A stretch of DNA of 64,000 nucleotides from Exilibacterium tricleocarpae (GTDB lineage Bacteria > Pseudomonadota > Gammaproteobacteria > Pseudomonadales > Cellvibrionaceae): positions 54,681 to 118,680 of the forward strand of contig NZ_ML660107.1 in assembly GCF_007004655.1 (NCBI RefSeq), in the 5' to 3' direction. Position 1 is the first letter of the stretch, and each line of letters begins with the position of its first letter. Below the pieces are notes generated by a model. That model was given only the letters and a program-made list of their open reading frames with translations. It was not told the DNA's origin and did not search any database. A program made the position numbers and the translations under genes. Positions 53,175 through 62,498 of the stretch are shown piece after piece.

Positions 53175-54647
53175 TCACCGACACGCCTCAATGATATCCT
53201 CCGCCGAACCGGAGTTGGCGCCGTTGCCGGCAATAGTTGTCACTCCCCCAACACCCTGGTTGGTTAACAGGCTGGAGACTGCGCAGGGGTTTTGCAGACC
53301 TTTGTGATCAACAAGTGTAAAATCGCCATCGACGGTGATAACGTTCTGCAAGCCATTCAAGGTCAATAACCGGGGGTTTTTAACCAATAGCATATCTGCA
53401 GGAAGGGTGGTTAACTCACTTAGTGCGCTGATATCGTTTAACCGGTTATTGTGGCTGACAAGAAGGTAGTCACCTATATCCGCGACCTCATCCATGAACC
53501 CCAGATGCTCCAGGCTCGCATTAAATTGAATGTGTACCCAACCTCCTATACGCGTTAGCGCCTGGACAAACACTTCCTGTAAAGAAGAATTCGTCTTCAG
53601 TGTCAAATAATCACCTATCTCTGTTAACTGACCCAGCTCTATAGATTCCAAAGCCAGGTTATGGTAAGCGCTGATACCACCGGTCAGTGTGGTGAGGTTC
53701 TCGAAGCGCATACTTGTCAATGCTGAGTTGCGGCTGAGGTTGATATTCCCTTCAACGGCGGCGAGCTCCGGCAGGTCTACTGTATGCATGGAGAGATTTC
53801 TGACCATTCTGAGCGCTTTGTCGGTGACTCTACTCAAAGAATAATTTAAACCATTGGTCGAATACAGTTCCCTATTTGAGAGAATACTCAAGCCACCTAC
53901 TTCCCGGAGACCAGAGAGGCCGATTAAATGACCGATGTCACCGGGTATACTCTCCTGAACTATTAACTCGCCAGTAACCTTGCAGTAATTGAAGCTATCC
54001 AACTCCGCTTGCGAGGTCAGGGTGACATCACCTTCGTAGACAGCATTGCAGCTCTTACAGTTTTCAACAATCGCAGTCACATTTTTCGTCGAGGCCGTAT
54101 TATTCTCAACATAAACCGGACCCAGGCCATCGACATTGGTCCAGATGTCGGCCAGACCACAGGCGCTCTCGAGTGCTGTATTGTCTTTTACAAATATCAC
54201 TTTATCTTCAAAGGCGGAACTGTATCCGGTGTTAGCCAGACCATCCAGGTTTTTCAACGATGGGTTACCGGTAATAATGACTGACCCGAGTAAACTGTTC
54301 AGTCGCAATAAGCCGTCCACATTCTGTAAAGCATCGTTATTCTGTATGACAACTCTACCGCCGTGCTTTACCGACTCGAGGTTCGACAGGCCGTCGACGC
54401 TGGTTAACGCCTGGTTATTTTGAATAGATAAGCTCCTGCCTCCAATCCGGTTAAGTTCGGACAAACCGTCGAGATTCACTATCTCACCCTCAACGCTTTC
54501 CTCGATAATCAAACTGCCTGTAACTTCCGTGTAACGAAAACTGTCTATTTCCGTTTGGGTGCTCAGCCTCAACGAACCTTCAAAGGTTTCAGCCGACAGA
54601 TGTAAACTCAACAGCACTGCAGTCGTGCCCATTATTAACCTTTTCAT
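53175..54647 (-). CDS. Secreted receptor-L-domain / leucine-rich-like protein
   Basis: A 490-residue protein with signal peptide (TTAVLLSLHLSAET). It is built of short solenoid turns of about 22-26 residues: VTGSLIIEESVEGEIVNLDG, IGGRSLSIQNNQALTSVDGL, GGRVVIQNNDALQNVDGLL, and so on, the L-x-I-x-x-N-x-x-L pattern of receptor L domains. Two N-terminal-type units (T.TEIDSF.Y..VTG.L) at about residues 25 and 210 each start a block, so the protein has two tandem L domains. Each block ends with a Cys-bearing cap (ESACGLADIW, NPCAVSSLL). Probably secreted or surface-exposed. It is convergent with the repeat protein above; the role is unknown. Confidence 0.7.
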   Translation of the reverse strand: MKRLIMGTTAVLLSLHLSAETFEGSLRLSTQTEIDSFRYTEVTGSLIIEESVEGEIVNLDGLSELNRIGGRSLSIQNNQALTSVDGLSNLESVKHGGRVVIQNNDALQNVDGLLRLNSLLGSVIITGNPSLKNLDGLANTGYSSAFEDKVIFVKDNTALESACGLADIWTNVDGLGPVYVENNTASTKNVTAIVENCKSCNAVYEGDVTLTSQAELDSFNYCKVTGELIVQESIPGDIGHLIGLSGLREVGGLSILSNRELYSTNGLNYSLSRVTDKALRMVRNLSMHTVDLPELAAVEGNINLSRNSALTSMRFENLTTLTGGISAYHNLALESIELGQLTEIGDYLTLKTNSSLQEVFVQALTRIGGWVHIQFNASLEHLGFMDEVADIGDYLLVSHNNRLNDISALSELTTLPADMLLVKNPRLLTLNGLQNVITVDGDFTLVDHKGLQNPCAVSSLLTNQGVGGVTTIAGNGANSGSAEDIIEACR

Positions 54648-55523
54648 AAAAAAACCTGTTTTTAAAGCATTTGATTTGAGCGTAAGATTCTAGATATAAG
54701 TTGTGTTGAAATATGTATTATTTTGTAACCACGGGTATTAATCAAAACCTCAACGCATTGTCGAAAAAGTTTACGCCGGAGAAATTTACATCGAGAGTTT
54801 TTGCAGAACTTAATATTGGTGACAAAAATTCGCAGCCGGACCGATGAGTCCTCCGGTGACCAACGAGGACTAACAATTTGGCTCTCCATTCCTGCTTTTT
54901 AGAATCCGTCTTTAAACAATACATTGCCGCTGCGACACGACCGCGTCCTATTCCCCAGGCGGCGGCATACCTGTAGATGGAATACGGCAGCCTTTTGACA
55001 AACCCTTTGTGCCGGAATCTCCGCGGCTTCAGAATATCTTTACCGGTGATGCCACTGCCTTCCCATAAACACACGCTGGTTTGCGTGAGGAGCGAGCGAC
55101 GCCCGACTGGACGCCGTTCAAGCCTAGACTTACCCCGGCAAGGACTGCAGTTATGTTATCGCCGACCTGATATGCTAATATCAGTTCCCACAGCACACGC
55201 TACTCAGACTAGTGTCGGCCCTGAACACTGGCAGCGTTTGCACAAACTGCCAGATGTAGCGAGGCGAGTGATAAGTTGTACAGACAGTATTTTGACACCA
55301 ATAGGGGTGCTATTTTTCGAAGACAAACCGATTATCAAAGCAACCGAGTGCCACCGCACTAGCTTAGCAATTGTAAAGTAGCTGTGAGTGAAGCCGTTCA
55401 GGCGGCCACTTCGAACAGCACCCGGCGAGCGGCTACATATGTTAGTGACTTATTTGGAATCGATCCGGCATATTGTATGGACCTGTGAGGTTCTATAGGG
55501 TCAATATGATCTAGGGGGAGTTC
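54648..55523. other. Long intergenic region
   Basis: About 875 bases. The first 120 bases are AT-rich and should carry the promoter of the minus-strand receptor-L gene. The rest contains open frames on both strands (for example 54977-55381 plus, 54742-55074 minus), but they overlap each other, have no ribosome sites and show no family pattern. I see no gene here; the middle may hold decayed DNA. Confidence 0.4.
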
Positions 55524-55940
55524 ATGAAACCATCAACCACAGCGCTTATCTGCTTCACTCTATTTTCACTTTTTGGCTGTACCCATTTATCCGATGCTAA
55601 CCGCTTATACAGCTCGAGCACAGAAGCCTCTCTTAATAATGACGGATTCGAACGACTTCTCAATAGAGTGGCGGATGACTGGAACCGTGGTGACGCCCGC
55701 GCAGCTGCGGATTGTTTTACACCTGACGCCGTTTATATAGAACCACCCGATCGTCAGTTGTATGAAGGCAGACAGGCACTGTTTGAGTTCTTTGGCGGCG
55801 AAGAAGGCAGAACCAGCCCGATGACAATAGCCCTTTACTGTAATATGTCACGTTATTTAAAAGAGTTGACTGCAACAACCAACACTCGGTCAACACAGAA
55901 CCAAGCTGGAGCAGAAAATGCAAAAGTTCGGTCTGGATAG
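55524..55940 (+). pseudogene. Truncated SnoaL-like lipoprotein
   Basis: The first 95 residues read as a lipoprotein (LICFTLFSLFGCTH, lipobox LFGC) with the start of a SnoaL/NTF2-like domain: FERLLNRVADDWNRGDARAAADCFTPDAVYIEPPD, then GRQALFEFFGGEEG (quoted as separate segments of the domain). The usual continuation (a W-H-rich strand region) is absent; after RTSPMTIA the reading turns to an unrelated sequence and stops at 55940, inside the next gene. The product is about 50-60 residues short of a full domain, so it looks deleted or frameshifted. GGGGGAG lies before the ATG, so a short protein may still be made. Confidence 0.55.
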
Positions 55941-56247
55941 TCTGCGAACGGAGAAGTTAAGCGCCCTGGAACTCGAAATAGTAGAGGAACAGGCCGGCGC
56001 CCTCGGCAGGGCCGGAAAGAAACTGCGCATGTCTCTGGAAAGATATGAAAGCGCCCAAAAGAACGGAGCTACTGAGGCAGAGCAGGCCGATTTGATCAAC
56101 CAAATTTCAAGCTGCGCTTGGGAGTTGCTGCTGCAAAGGGAATTCGTGGGTTTTGTCCAGGGAAATATGACGTGGATTACCAAACACTACAAGATACCGA
56201 GGGAAGCTATCCGCAATTTGGGGAAAACCATCAAGCCTGAACAGTAA
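55918..56247 (+). CDS. DUF6665-like protein
   Basis: A 109-residue helical, soluble protein. LSALELEIVEEQAGALGRAGKKL and the C-terminal CAWELLLQREFVGF...YKIPREAIRNLG match the pattern I recall for DUF6665, a small family of unknown function. It overlaps the end of the truncated SnoaL gene by 23 bases in another frame. First of four closely packed small genes. Confidence 0.65.
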   Translation: MQKFGLDSLRTEKLSALELEIVEEQAGALGRAGKKLRMSLERYESAQKNGATEAEQADLINQISSCAWELLLQREFVGFVQGNMTWITKHYKIPREAIRNLGKTIKPEQ

Positions 56248-56281
56248 AGAACTAAAGGAGGCAGATAGACAATAACTGCGA

Positions 56282-56764
56282 ATGTATCAAAACAGCGTGG
56301 AAGAACCATTGAAAGTAGACTTGCGGCCGGTAACGAAAGATAACTACGAGAAAGTTTGCGATCTGGAGGTGCTGGAACAGCAGCGAGACTATGTGGCATG
56401 CAATATGTGGTCACTGGTTGAATCGATGTTCAACCCTCACTATCAAACACGGGCCATATATCGCGGTTCAGAACCGGTCGGCTTTCTTATGTGGGTAGCT
56501 GATGAACCGGAAAAAGTTTCCATCTGGCGGTTTATGGTTGATAAAAATTACCAGCAACAAGGTATTGGACGGCGGGCACTACAACAGGCAATCGATGAGA
56601 TAAAGCAGACAAAAGCACTACAAAAAATCGAAATCTGTTACGATCCGGCAAACCCGGTAGCCAAAGGCTTCTATGCGAGTTTCGGCTTCACTGAAGTCGG
56701 CATGGATGCGGGCGGAGAGGATATGCTGGCTGTGATGCAAATAAAGGGGAGGTTGCATGAGTGA
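56282..56764 (+). CDS. GNAT family acetyltransferase, spermidine/spermine-like
   Basis: A 160-residue acetyltransferase. RFMVDKNYQQQGIGRRALQQAI holds the acetyl-CoA loop (QxxGIG), LRPVTKDNYEKVCDLEVLEQQ and GFLMWVADEPEKVSIWRF are as in BltD/PaiA-type polyamine acetyltransferases, and KGFYASFGFTEVG is the C-terminal motif. The best ribosome sequence (GGAGG at about 56259) lies rather far from ATG 56282. The end overlaps the next gene by 8 bases. Confidence 0.85.
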   Translation: MYQNSVEEPLKVDLRPVTKDNYEKVCDLEVLEQQRDYVACNMWSLVESMFNPHYQTRAIYRGSEPVGFLMWVADEPEKVSIWRFMVDKNYQQQGIGRRALQQAIDEIKQTKALQKIEICYDPANPVAKGFYASFGFTEVGMDAGGEDMLAVMQIKGRLHE

Positions 56765-57113
56765 TGAAAATCGTAGAGATACGGCACAGGACCTGGAGAG
56801 CAGGCGAATAGCCAGAAACTCTTCAAGACAAGCTGAAACCAATAACGCACGCATTGAAGAGCTGGAACGAAAACTAGGCAAGCTGTCTCTCATTACCGAG
56901 GCGCTATGGGAGATAGTGGCCAGCGAAGCGAACTACGGCGAACCCGAGCTTTTGCAGAAAATAGAGATGGTAGTGTCGGATCGAGAACAACGCCTTGGTA
57001 AAAAGCTGTCTTGTAGTCGCTGTAATATGCTCGTCGCCGCCAGTAAGGAGAAATGCATCTATTGTGGTGCTGCGCTTGCAGACAAAACGAGAAGCTCGCC
57101 ATTTGACGAATGA
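56757..57113 (+). CDS. Coiled-coil protein with C-terminal zinc ribbon
   Basis: A 118-residue soluble protein. Residues 10-55 are a charged coiled coil (RRIARNSSRQAETNNARIEELERKLG); the end has a zinc ribbon, LSCSRCNMLVAASKEKCIYCG (C-x2-C and C-x2-C). No exact family recognised. It overlaps the GNAT gene before it by 8 bases and the next gene by 4 (ATGA), so translation is coupled through all three. Confidence 0.65.
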   Translation: MSDENRRDTAQDLESRRIARNSSRQAETNNARIEELERKLGKLSLITEALWEIVASEANYGEPELLQKIEMVVSDREQRLGKKLSCSRCNMLVAASKEKCIYCGAALADKTRSSPFDE

Positions 57114-57553
57114 CCCCAGTGATGACGACGTCAATCTCCGATATCAAAAACCCACAAGTAGGTAGAAAGTTCCAATCCTATCCAAATAATATCCAGGAGG
57201 AATTGCTGCTTCTGCGCCAGCTGATATTCGAAACGGCTGCCGAAACCGAGGCAATCGGCCAAGTAGAAGAAACATTGAAGTGGGGAGAACCCAGCTACCT
57301 GGCAGACGGCGGCAGCACAATAAGGATCAATTGGAAAGCCGCTAGTCCCCATCAGTACGCCATGTACTTTCACTGCAAAACGAGGCTGGTGGAAACCTTC
57401 AGGGAATGCTACCGCGACAAATTCAACTTCGAAGGCAACCGCGCCATTTTGTTCGATGCCGGCCAGGTTATCCCGATTGCCGCCTTGAAACACTGCATTG
57501 CCATGTCACTGATGTACCACAAGGTAAAGCACTTGCCGATGCTGGGCGCATAG
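57110..57553 (+). CDS. DUF1801 family protein
   Basis: A 147-residue protein of the DUF1801 (YdhG-like) fold. VEETLKWGEPSYLADGGSTIRINWK is the family core (E.lKWg.P.y), followed by YAMYFHCKTRLVETFRE and FEGNRAILFDAG. The role is unknown. The ATG at 57110 overlaps the stop of the zinc-ribbon gene (ATGA); ATG 57122 is a second possible start. Last of the compact small-gene run. Confidence 0.85.
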   Translation: MTPVMTTSISDIKNPQVGRKFQSYPNNIQEELLLLRQLIFETAAETEAIGQVEETLKWGEPSYLADGGSTIRINWKAASPHQYAMYFHCKTRLVETFRECYRDKFNFEGNRAILFDAGQVIPIAALKHCIAMSLMYHKVKHLPMLGA

Positions 57554-57882
57554 CCACCTGCCGCGACCAGACAGTCCCGGCGACAGTATCACCACAACTG
57601 ATATTCGAGATGGGGGACTGTCAGTTGCGGATGGTTTTTGCCGGCGCATCGCTCCTCAGCTCTATCGGAATCAGCCCTTGGTTATCCTCGTGCCAAGGCA
57701 ACCGACATAGCGTCCCTGGGGCCGGGGTTCACTCAGATTGGCATGGAAATGGACATTCTGTCCGACAGGAGCACAACACGGGCTGTTGACTATACTTACG
57801 CCAGGGCATTGCTTACCCTGTATACACCCAAACCAAGTATACGGCAGTGCCCGGACACTGCCTCCGATGGATATTGGCCTTG
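57554..57882. other. Intergenic region before the GGDEF/EAL gene
   Basis: About 330 bases, no gene. ACAGTCCC near 57570 and GGGGACTGT near 57613 can pair with a long loop; no T-run follows. TTGACTATACTTAC at 57787-57800 contains good -35- and -10-like words, but not at the standard 17-base spacing. No clear ribosome site precedes ATG 57883. Confidence 0.35.
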
Positions 57883-60810
57883 ATGGGAAATTACGCGGGA
57901 CGCCTGATACTCTTGGTCGGACTCTTTTCAGCATTGCCAATATTGCTGCAGGCGGCAACCGTGTGGGCGGAACCCCAGCCACTGCTGCTGGGACCGACCA
58001 CCCAGCAGCTCTGGGGTGGCCGGGCAATTCGCTACACCGAAGACCCGGCCGGCGAGCTGACACTCCAGCAGGTGCGGGCGTTGACCGCCAGCGCCTGGCG
58101 CAAAAATAACGCACAGGTACCCAGCTTCGGTTTCAGTCATAGCAGCTATTGGTTCAACCTGCGATTGCATAACGACGCCGGGACCGAAACCACCGACTTT
58201 GTCCTGCTGTGTGGCTACACGGCGCTGGATGAGGTGGACTTCTACCTGATCGACAGCGGCACCGGCGAGCTGCTGGAGGCGGTACGTACCGGTGATCACC
58301 GCCCGTTTCACTCCCGCCCGATAGACCACGCCTCGTTCGCCTTTCCATTTGCGCTTGAGCCGAACCAAGGTGTCGACGTTTTCCTGCGGGTGCGCTCCGA
58401 GGGCAATATTGCCGTCCCCCTGTCGGTATGGGAGTCCTCGCAATTCTACAAATATCAAAATGTGTTCTACGCCATCTATGGTGCGGTGGCCGGCGTCATG
58501 GCAATTGTCGGTGTTTTTAACCTGTTTATTTTCTTTAGAACCGGCGAACAGCTATTCCTCCGGTTTTCCGCATTTGCCTTGGCCACAGTGCTCCTGTTCA
58601 CCTCTCAAGCGGGCCTGGGTTTCCAGTTATTGTGGCCCAATGCTGTTTGGTGGAATCAAAAATGCGTCATATTTACCGTTAGCCTCATCATCTGTACACA
58701 TTTGCTTTTTTCGATCAATTTCCTGGCTCTACGAGGTCGTCAGAAACAGTTATTCAACACGCTGCTGGCGGTGAGTGTAGTGATTTTCCTGAGCGCATTT
58801 TTACTACCCTACCAGGTATCATTGCGCGCCGTCCTGGCCTGCGCCATGCTGGCCAGTATACTCAGTATCTCTATCAGTATTTATCTATGGGCGAAGGGCT
58901 CCGGCACCGCCAGAATCTACACACTCGCCTGGAGCGCCTTTATACTCGGCACCTTTATCGCCGCCTCTATTCGTTTTGGTATCACTCCTTACAGCATAGT
59001 TACCGAGTTCGCCGGACTGTTCGGCGCACTGACAACTGTTATCGTGTTGTCGATGGGCATCGCCGACCGCATTAACAAAGAAAAGCAAGATCGCATCCAG
59101 GCGCAGAATCAAGCGATCCAAAACCTGGAGAAGTTCGAAATGCTATTTGAAAATTCCGTCGAAGGCATTTGTATCTCCACGCTCAGCGGCAGGCTCAGCA
59201 ACGCCAATCCGGCCTTTGTTAGTATGCTCGGCTACACAAGTCTCGACGACATGCTGCAAGCGTTAAAAAATGATGCTTCAAAGATTTACAAAGACCCCGC
59301 ACAACGCAACGAGTTGATAATCGAACTGCAGGCCCAGGGACGGGTGGTCAACCGTGAACTGGAGCTTGTGCACCGCGATGGCGATTGTTTTTGGGCCTCT
59401 ATGTCGATGTGGATAGGCAAGCGCCACGAGCACGGCGACCACCTAATCGAAGGCGCCATGGTCGATATTACCGACCGCAAGGAATCAGAGCAGCGCCTGG
59501 CGTTCCTCGCCACTCACGATCCGCTCACCAACTTATACAACCGCCGCCTGTTCGAACAGCGCCTGGCGCAGGCACTCGAGGAATCCCACAGTTCGGAGAA
59601 AGACTACTGCGTACTTTATATGGACTTGGACCAGTTCAAGGTAGTCAACGATACCTGCGGACACAGTGCCGGCGATATTCTGTTGCGGGAATTGTCCCTG
59701 CTGATGATGAAAACCCTCGGTGAACGCGGGATTCTGGCCCGTCTCGGCGGCGACGAATTCGGCGTTATCCTGCAGGAGACCAAGCAGATGCAGGCCGTGA
59801 AAATTGCCGAGGAATTTCGAACGCTGATCCAAAACTATCGTTTCAACTTTAACGATCGGGTGTTCAATCTGGGCATCAGCATCGGCGTCGTGGCGCTCAC
59901 ACCGGCCAGCGAGTCTACCGAACAGATTATGATACTGGCGGACACCGCCTGCTACACCGCCAAGGACTCAGGGCGCAACCGCGTTCATGTGTATTCGGCC
60001 AATAACGTGGAACTGCAAAAGCGCCGCACTGAGATGGAGTTGGTATCGGCCATCAACCACGCCCTGGAGGCGGATCTTTTCTTTTTAAAGCGACAAGCCA
60101 TCATCGAAAATAATGACACGGGTGCAGTGTTTGGTTACGAGATTCTCGTCCATATGCATGACGAACAGGGGAATATGGTCACACCCGACATATTTATCCC
60201 GGCCGCCGAGCGGTACAACCTCATGCCACAAGTCGACCGCTGGATCATCGAAAACTGTTTCCGCTGGTTGCAGCGTAACCCCCAGGACCTCAAACGCATA
60301 AAGCACTGCGCCATCAATATCAGCGGCCATTCACTGGGCGACGAAGATATGCTGGAATTTATATTGAGCAGTTTTCACAAATATCAGATACCGCCGGAAA
60401 AAATATGTTTCGAGCTGACCGAGTCGGCCGCAATACACAATCTCTCGCATACCTTGCAGCTGGTCGACGCCTTTCGGGAGCTGGGCTGCCATTTGTCACT
60501 GGACGATTTTGGCACAGGTTTTTCCTCCTACAGCTATTTAAAGCACCTGCCGGTGGACTATCTGAAAATAGACGGCGCTTTCATTGCCAATCTGGCCAAA
60601 GACCCGGTCGACTACGCCATGGTAAAATCCATCAACGACGTAGCCGCCGCCATGGGTATGAAAACCATTGCCGAATTCGTGGAAAATGACACTATTATCC
60701 GGGAGTTGCGCAGGATTGGTGTCGACTATCTACAGGGATACGGCATCGCCAAACCCCAGCTGCTCAACGACTTTAACCAGGAAGATTATTTTCGTGCCGA
60801 AGAGCATTGA
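57883..60810 (+). CDS. 7TMR-DISM receptor with PAS, GGDEF and EAL domains
   Basis: A 975-residue membrane protein for cyclic-di-GMP turnover. After the signal region: periplasmic 7TMR-DISMED2 domain (about 30-180), seven membrane segments (about 190-400), a PAS domain (EMLFENSVEGICISTLSGRL...), GGDEF with RLGGDEFGVIL and no RxxD inhibitory site in front, and EAL with GYEILVHM in place of the EAL-x-R motif, NISGHSL, FELTESAAI, LDDFGTGFSSYSYL and LKIDGAFI. The cyclase looks intact. In the EAL domain the conserved Arg is His, so phosphodiesterase activity is uncertain. Start ATG 57883 gives a normal signal; 57847 is longer. Next gene begins 122 bases downstream on the same strand. Confidence 0.92.
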   Translation: MGNYAGRLILLVGLFSALPILLQAATVWAEPQPLLLGPTTQQLWGGRAIRYTEDPAGELTLQQVRALTASAWRKNNAQVPSFGFSHSSYWFNLRLHNDAGTETTDFVLLCGYTALDEVDFYLIDSGTGELLEAVRTGDHRPFHSRPIDHASFAFPFALEPNQGVDVFLRVRSEGNIAVPLSVWESSQFYKYQNVFYAIYGAVAGVMAIVGVFNLFIFFRTGEQLFLRFSAFALATVLLFTSQAGLGFQLLWPNAVWWNQKCVIFTVSLIICTHLLFSINFLALRGRQKQLFNTLLAVSVVIFLSAFLLPYQVSLRAVLACAMLASILSISISIYLWAKGSGTARIYTLAWSAFILGTFIAASIRFGITPYSIVTEFAGLFGALTTVIVLSMGIADRINKEKQDRIQAQNQAIQNLEKFEMLFENSVEGICISTLSGRLSNANPAFVSMLGYTSLDDMLQALKNDASKIYKDPAQRNELIIELQAQGRVVNRELELVHRDGDCFWASMSMWIGKRHEHGDHLIEGAMVDITDRKESEQRLAFLATHDPLTNLYNRRLFEQRLAQALEESHSSEKDYCVLYMDLDQFKVVNDTCGHSAGDILLRELSLLMMKTLGERGILARLGGDEFGVILQETKQMQAVKIAEEFRTLIQNYRFNFNDRVFNLGISIGVVALTPASESTEQIMILADTACYTAKDSGRNRVHVYSANNVELQKRRTEMELVSAINHALEADLFFLKRQAIIENNDTGAVFGYEILVHMHDEQGNMVTPDIFIPAAERYNLMPQVDRWIIENCFRWLQRNPQDLKRIKHCAINISGHSLGDEDMLEFILSSFHKYQIPPEKICFELTESAAIHNLSHTLQLVDAFRELGCHLSLDDFGTGFSSYSYLKHLPVDYLKIDGAFIANLAKDPVDYAMVKSINDVAAAMGMKTIAEFVENDTIIRELRRIGVDYLQGYGIAKPQLLNDFNQEDYFRAEEH

Positions 60811-60932
60811 GCTCCCCCCTCCAACCCTGTCTCCACGCGGTCAATCAGCCTCAATGAGGGCATGGTAACAAATGAACTTTTCGTTCAAACTGATATCGCA
60901 ATGGTCATATCTAAAAATAAGAGAACTTCGCC

Positions 60933-62498
60933 ATGTTAGATACCGATATGGATGCGCTGCAGGAATTTGCCCTGGTGTTTCTGGAAATCAGCGCCCTGCT
61001 GTTGATCTTTACGCTGGGTGTGGGCCTGCTGGTGGTGCTTTACATGTACCTGGCAGACATCACTCAAACGAAACAGGCCATCCGCCGCAACTACCCTGTC
61101 ATTGGTCGTTTTCGTTACTTCTTTGAACATATCGGTGAGTTCTTCCGGCAGTATTTCTTCGCCCTGGACCGGGAGGAGTTGCCCTTTAACCGGGCACAGC
61201 GGTCCTGGGTATACCGCGCTGCCAAAAACATAGACTCTACCGTGGCTTTTGGTTCTACCCGCCCGCTCAATCAACCCGGCGATATTATTTTTCTCAACTG
61301 CCTGTTTCCGACGCTGACGGAAGACGCCACGGCACCCCGGGCAGTGACGATCGGCGAGCGCTATGCGCGCCAACCCTATACCACCGAGTCCCTGTTCAAT
61401 ATCTCCGGGATGAGTTTCGGCGCCCTGTCGGTGCCGGCCGTGCAGGCGCTCTCGCGCGGCGCTAAAAAAGCGGGCATCTGGATGAATACCGGTGAAGGGG
61501 CACTGTCGCCCTACCACCTGGAGGGCGGTTGCGACCTGGTGTTCCAGATCGGCACGGCCAAGTACGGTGTGCGCGACAGCGAGGGCCGGTTGTGTGACGA
61601 GCGCCTGCGCCAGGTGGCAAATCACGCCCAGGTCAAAATGTTCGAGATCAAAATGAGCCAGGGCGCCAAGCCGGGCAAAGGCGGTATCCTGCCCGGCGGC
61701 AAGGTTACACCGTTGATCGCCTCGACCCGGGGCATTCCCGAAGGGCAGGACTCCATCAGCCCGAACGGGCACCCGGAGATTCGCTGCCTCGATGACCTGC
61801 TGGATATGATCGTTCGCATCCGCGAGGTCACCGGCAAACCTGTGGGCTTCAAGGCCGTTATCGGCGGCTACGGCTGGCTCGATGAACTGTTTACCCTGAT
61901 TCACCGCCGCGGTCTGCAGGATGCGCCGGATTTCATCACCATCGACAGCGCCGACGGCGGCACCGGCGCGGCGCCGCAGAGCCTGATTGATTTTATGGGA
62001 CTGCCGATCAAATGCAGCCTGCCGCTGGTGGTGGACAAGTTAATCGAGTACAACCTGCGCGAGCGTATCAAGGTTATCTGCTCCGGCAAGCTGATCAACC
62101 CCTCGGACGTGGCCTGGGCCCTGTGTGCAGGCGCGGACTTCGTCACCTCGGCACGGGGTTTTATGTTTGCCTTAGGTTGCATCCAGGCCTTGCAGTGTAA
62201 TAAAAACACCTGCCCCACCGGCATCACCACCCACGATCCGGACCTGCAGCGAGGGCTCGATCCCACGGACAAGTCTGAACGCGTTTATCACTTTGCCACC
62301 AATCTGTCCTACGAGGTGGGCGTTATAGCCCATTCCTGTGGAGTTAAAGAGCCCCGGCAGCTAAAACGCTACCACGCGCAAATTATCAACGAACACGGCA
62401 TTCCCGAACCCATGGAGGAGCTGTTTCCGGTGCCGGTGCCCAAACCGGAGTACACCGTCGCCACAGAACAGCCGGTGGCGAGAGAATCGCGGGCATGA
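60933..62498 (+). CDS. FMN-binding glutamate synthase family protein
   Basis: A 521-residue protein. An N-terminal membrane helix (ALLLIFTLGVGLLVVLYMYLA) anchors it; the rest is the FMN/Fe-S central domain of glutamate synthase: SLFNISGMSFGALSVPAVQAL, KPGKGGILPGGKVTP, VGFKAVIGGYGW, DFITIDSADGGTGAAP, and CIQALQCNKNTCPTGI with the C-x5-C-x4-C ligands of the 3Fe-4S cluster. The amidotransferase domain of GltB is missing, as in this stand-alone family whose reaction is not settled. It overlaps the antiporter gene by 4 bases (ATGA). Confidence 0.92.
   Translation: MLDTDMDALQEFALVFLEISALLLIFTLGVGLLVVLYMYLADITQTKQAIRRNYPVIGRFRYFFEHIGEFFRQYFFALDREELPFNRAQRSWVYRAAKNIDSTVAFGSTRPLNQPGDIIFLNCLFPTLTEDATAPRAVTIGERYARQPYTTESLFNISGMSFGALSVPAVQALSRGAKKAGIWMNTGEGALSPYHLEGGCDLVFQIGTAKYGVRDSEGRLCDERLRQVANHAQVKMFEIKMSQGAKPGKGGILPGGKVTPLIASTRGIPEGQDSISPNGHPEIRCLDDLLDMIVRIREVTGKPVGFKAVIGGYGWLDELFTLIHRRGLQDAPDFITIDSADGGTGAAPQSLIDFMGLPIKCSLPLVVDKLIEYNLRERIKVICSGKLINPSDVAWALCAGADFVTSARGFMFALGCIQALQCNKNTCPTGITTHDPDLQRGLDPTDKSERVYHFATNLSYEVGVIAHSCGVKEPRQLKRYHAQIINEHGIPEPMEELFPVPVPKPEYTVATEQPVARESRA

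Noticed and set aside
54977..55381. 134-codon frame in the long gap
   Set aside because: Overlaps another frame on the opposite strand, has no motif and no start signals.
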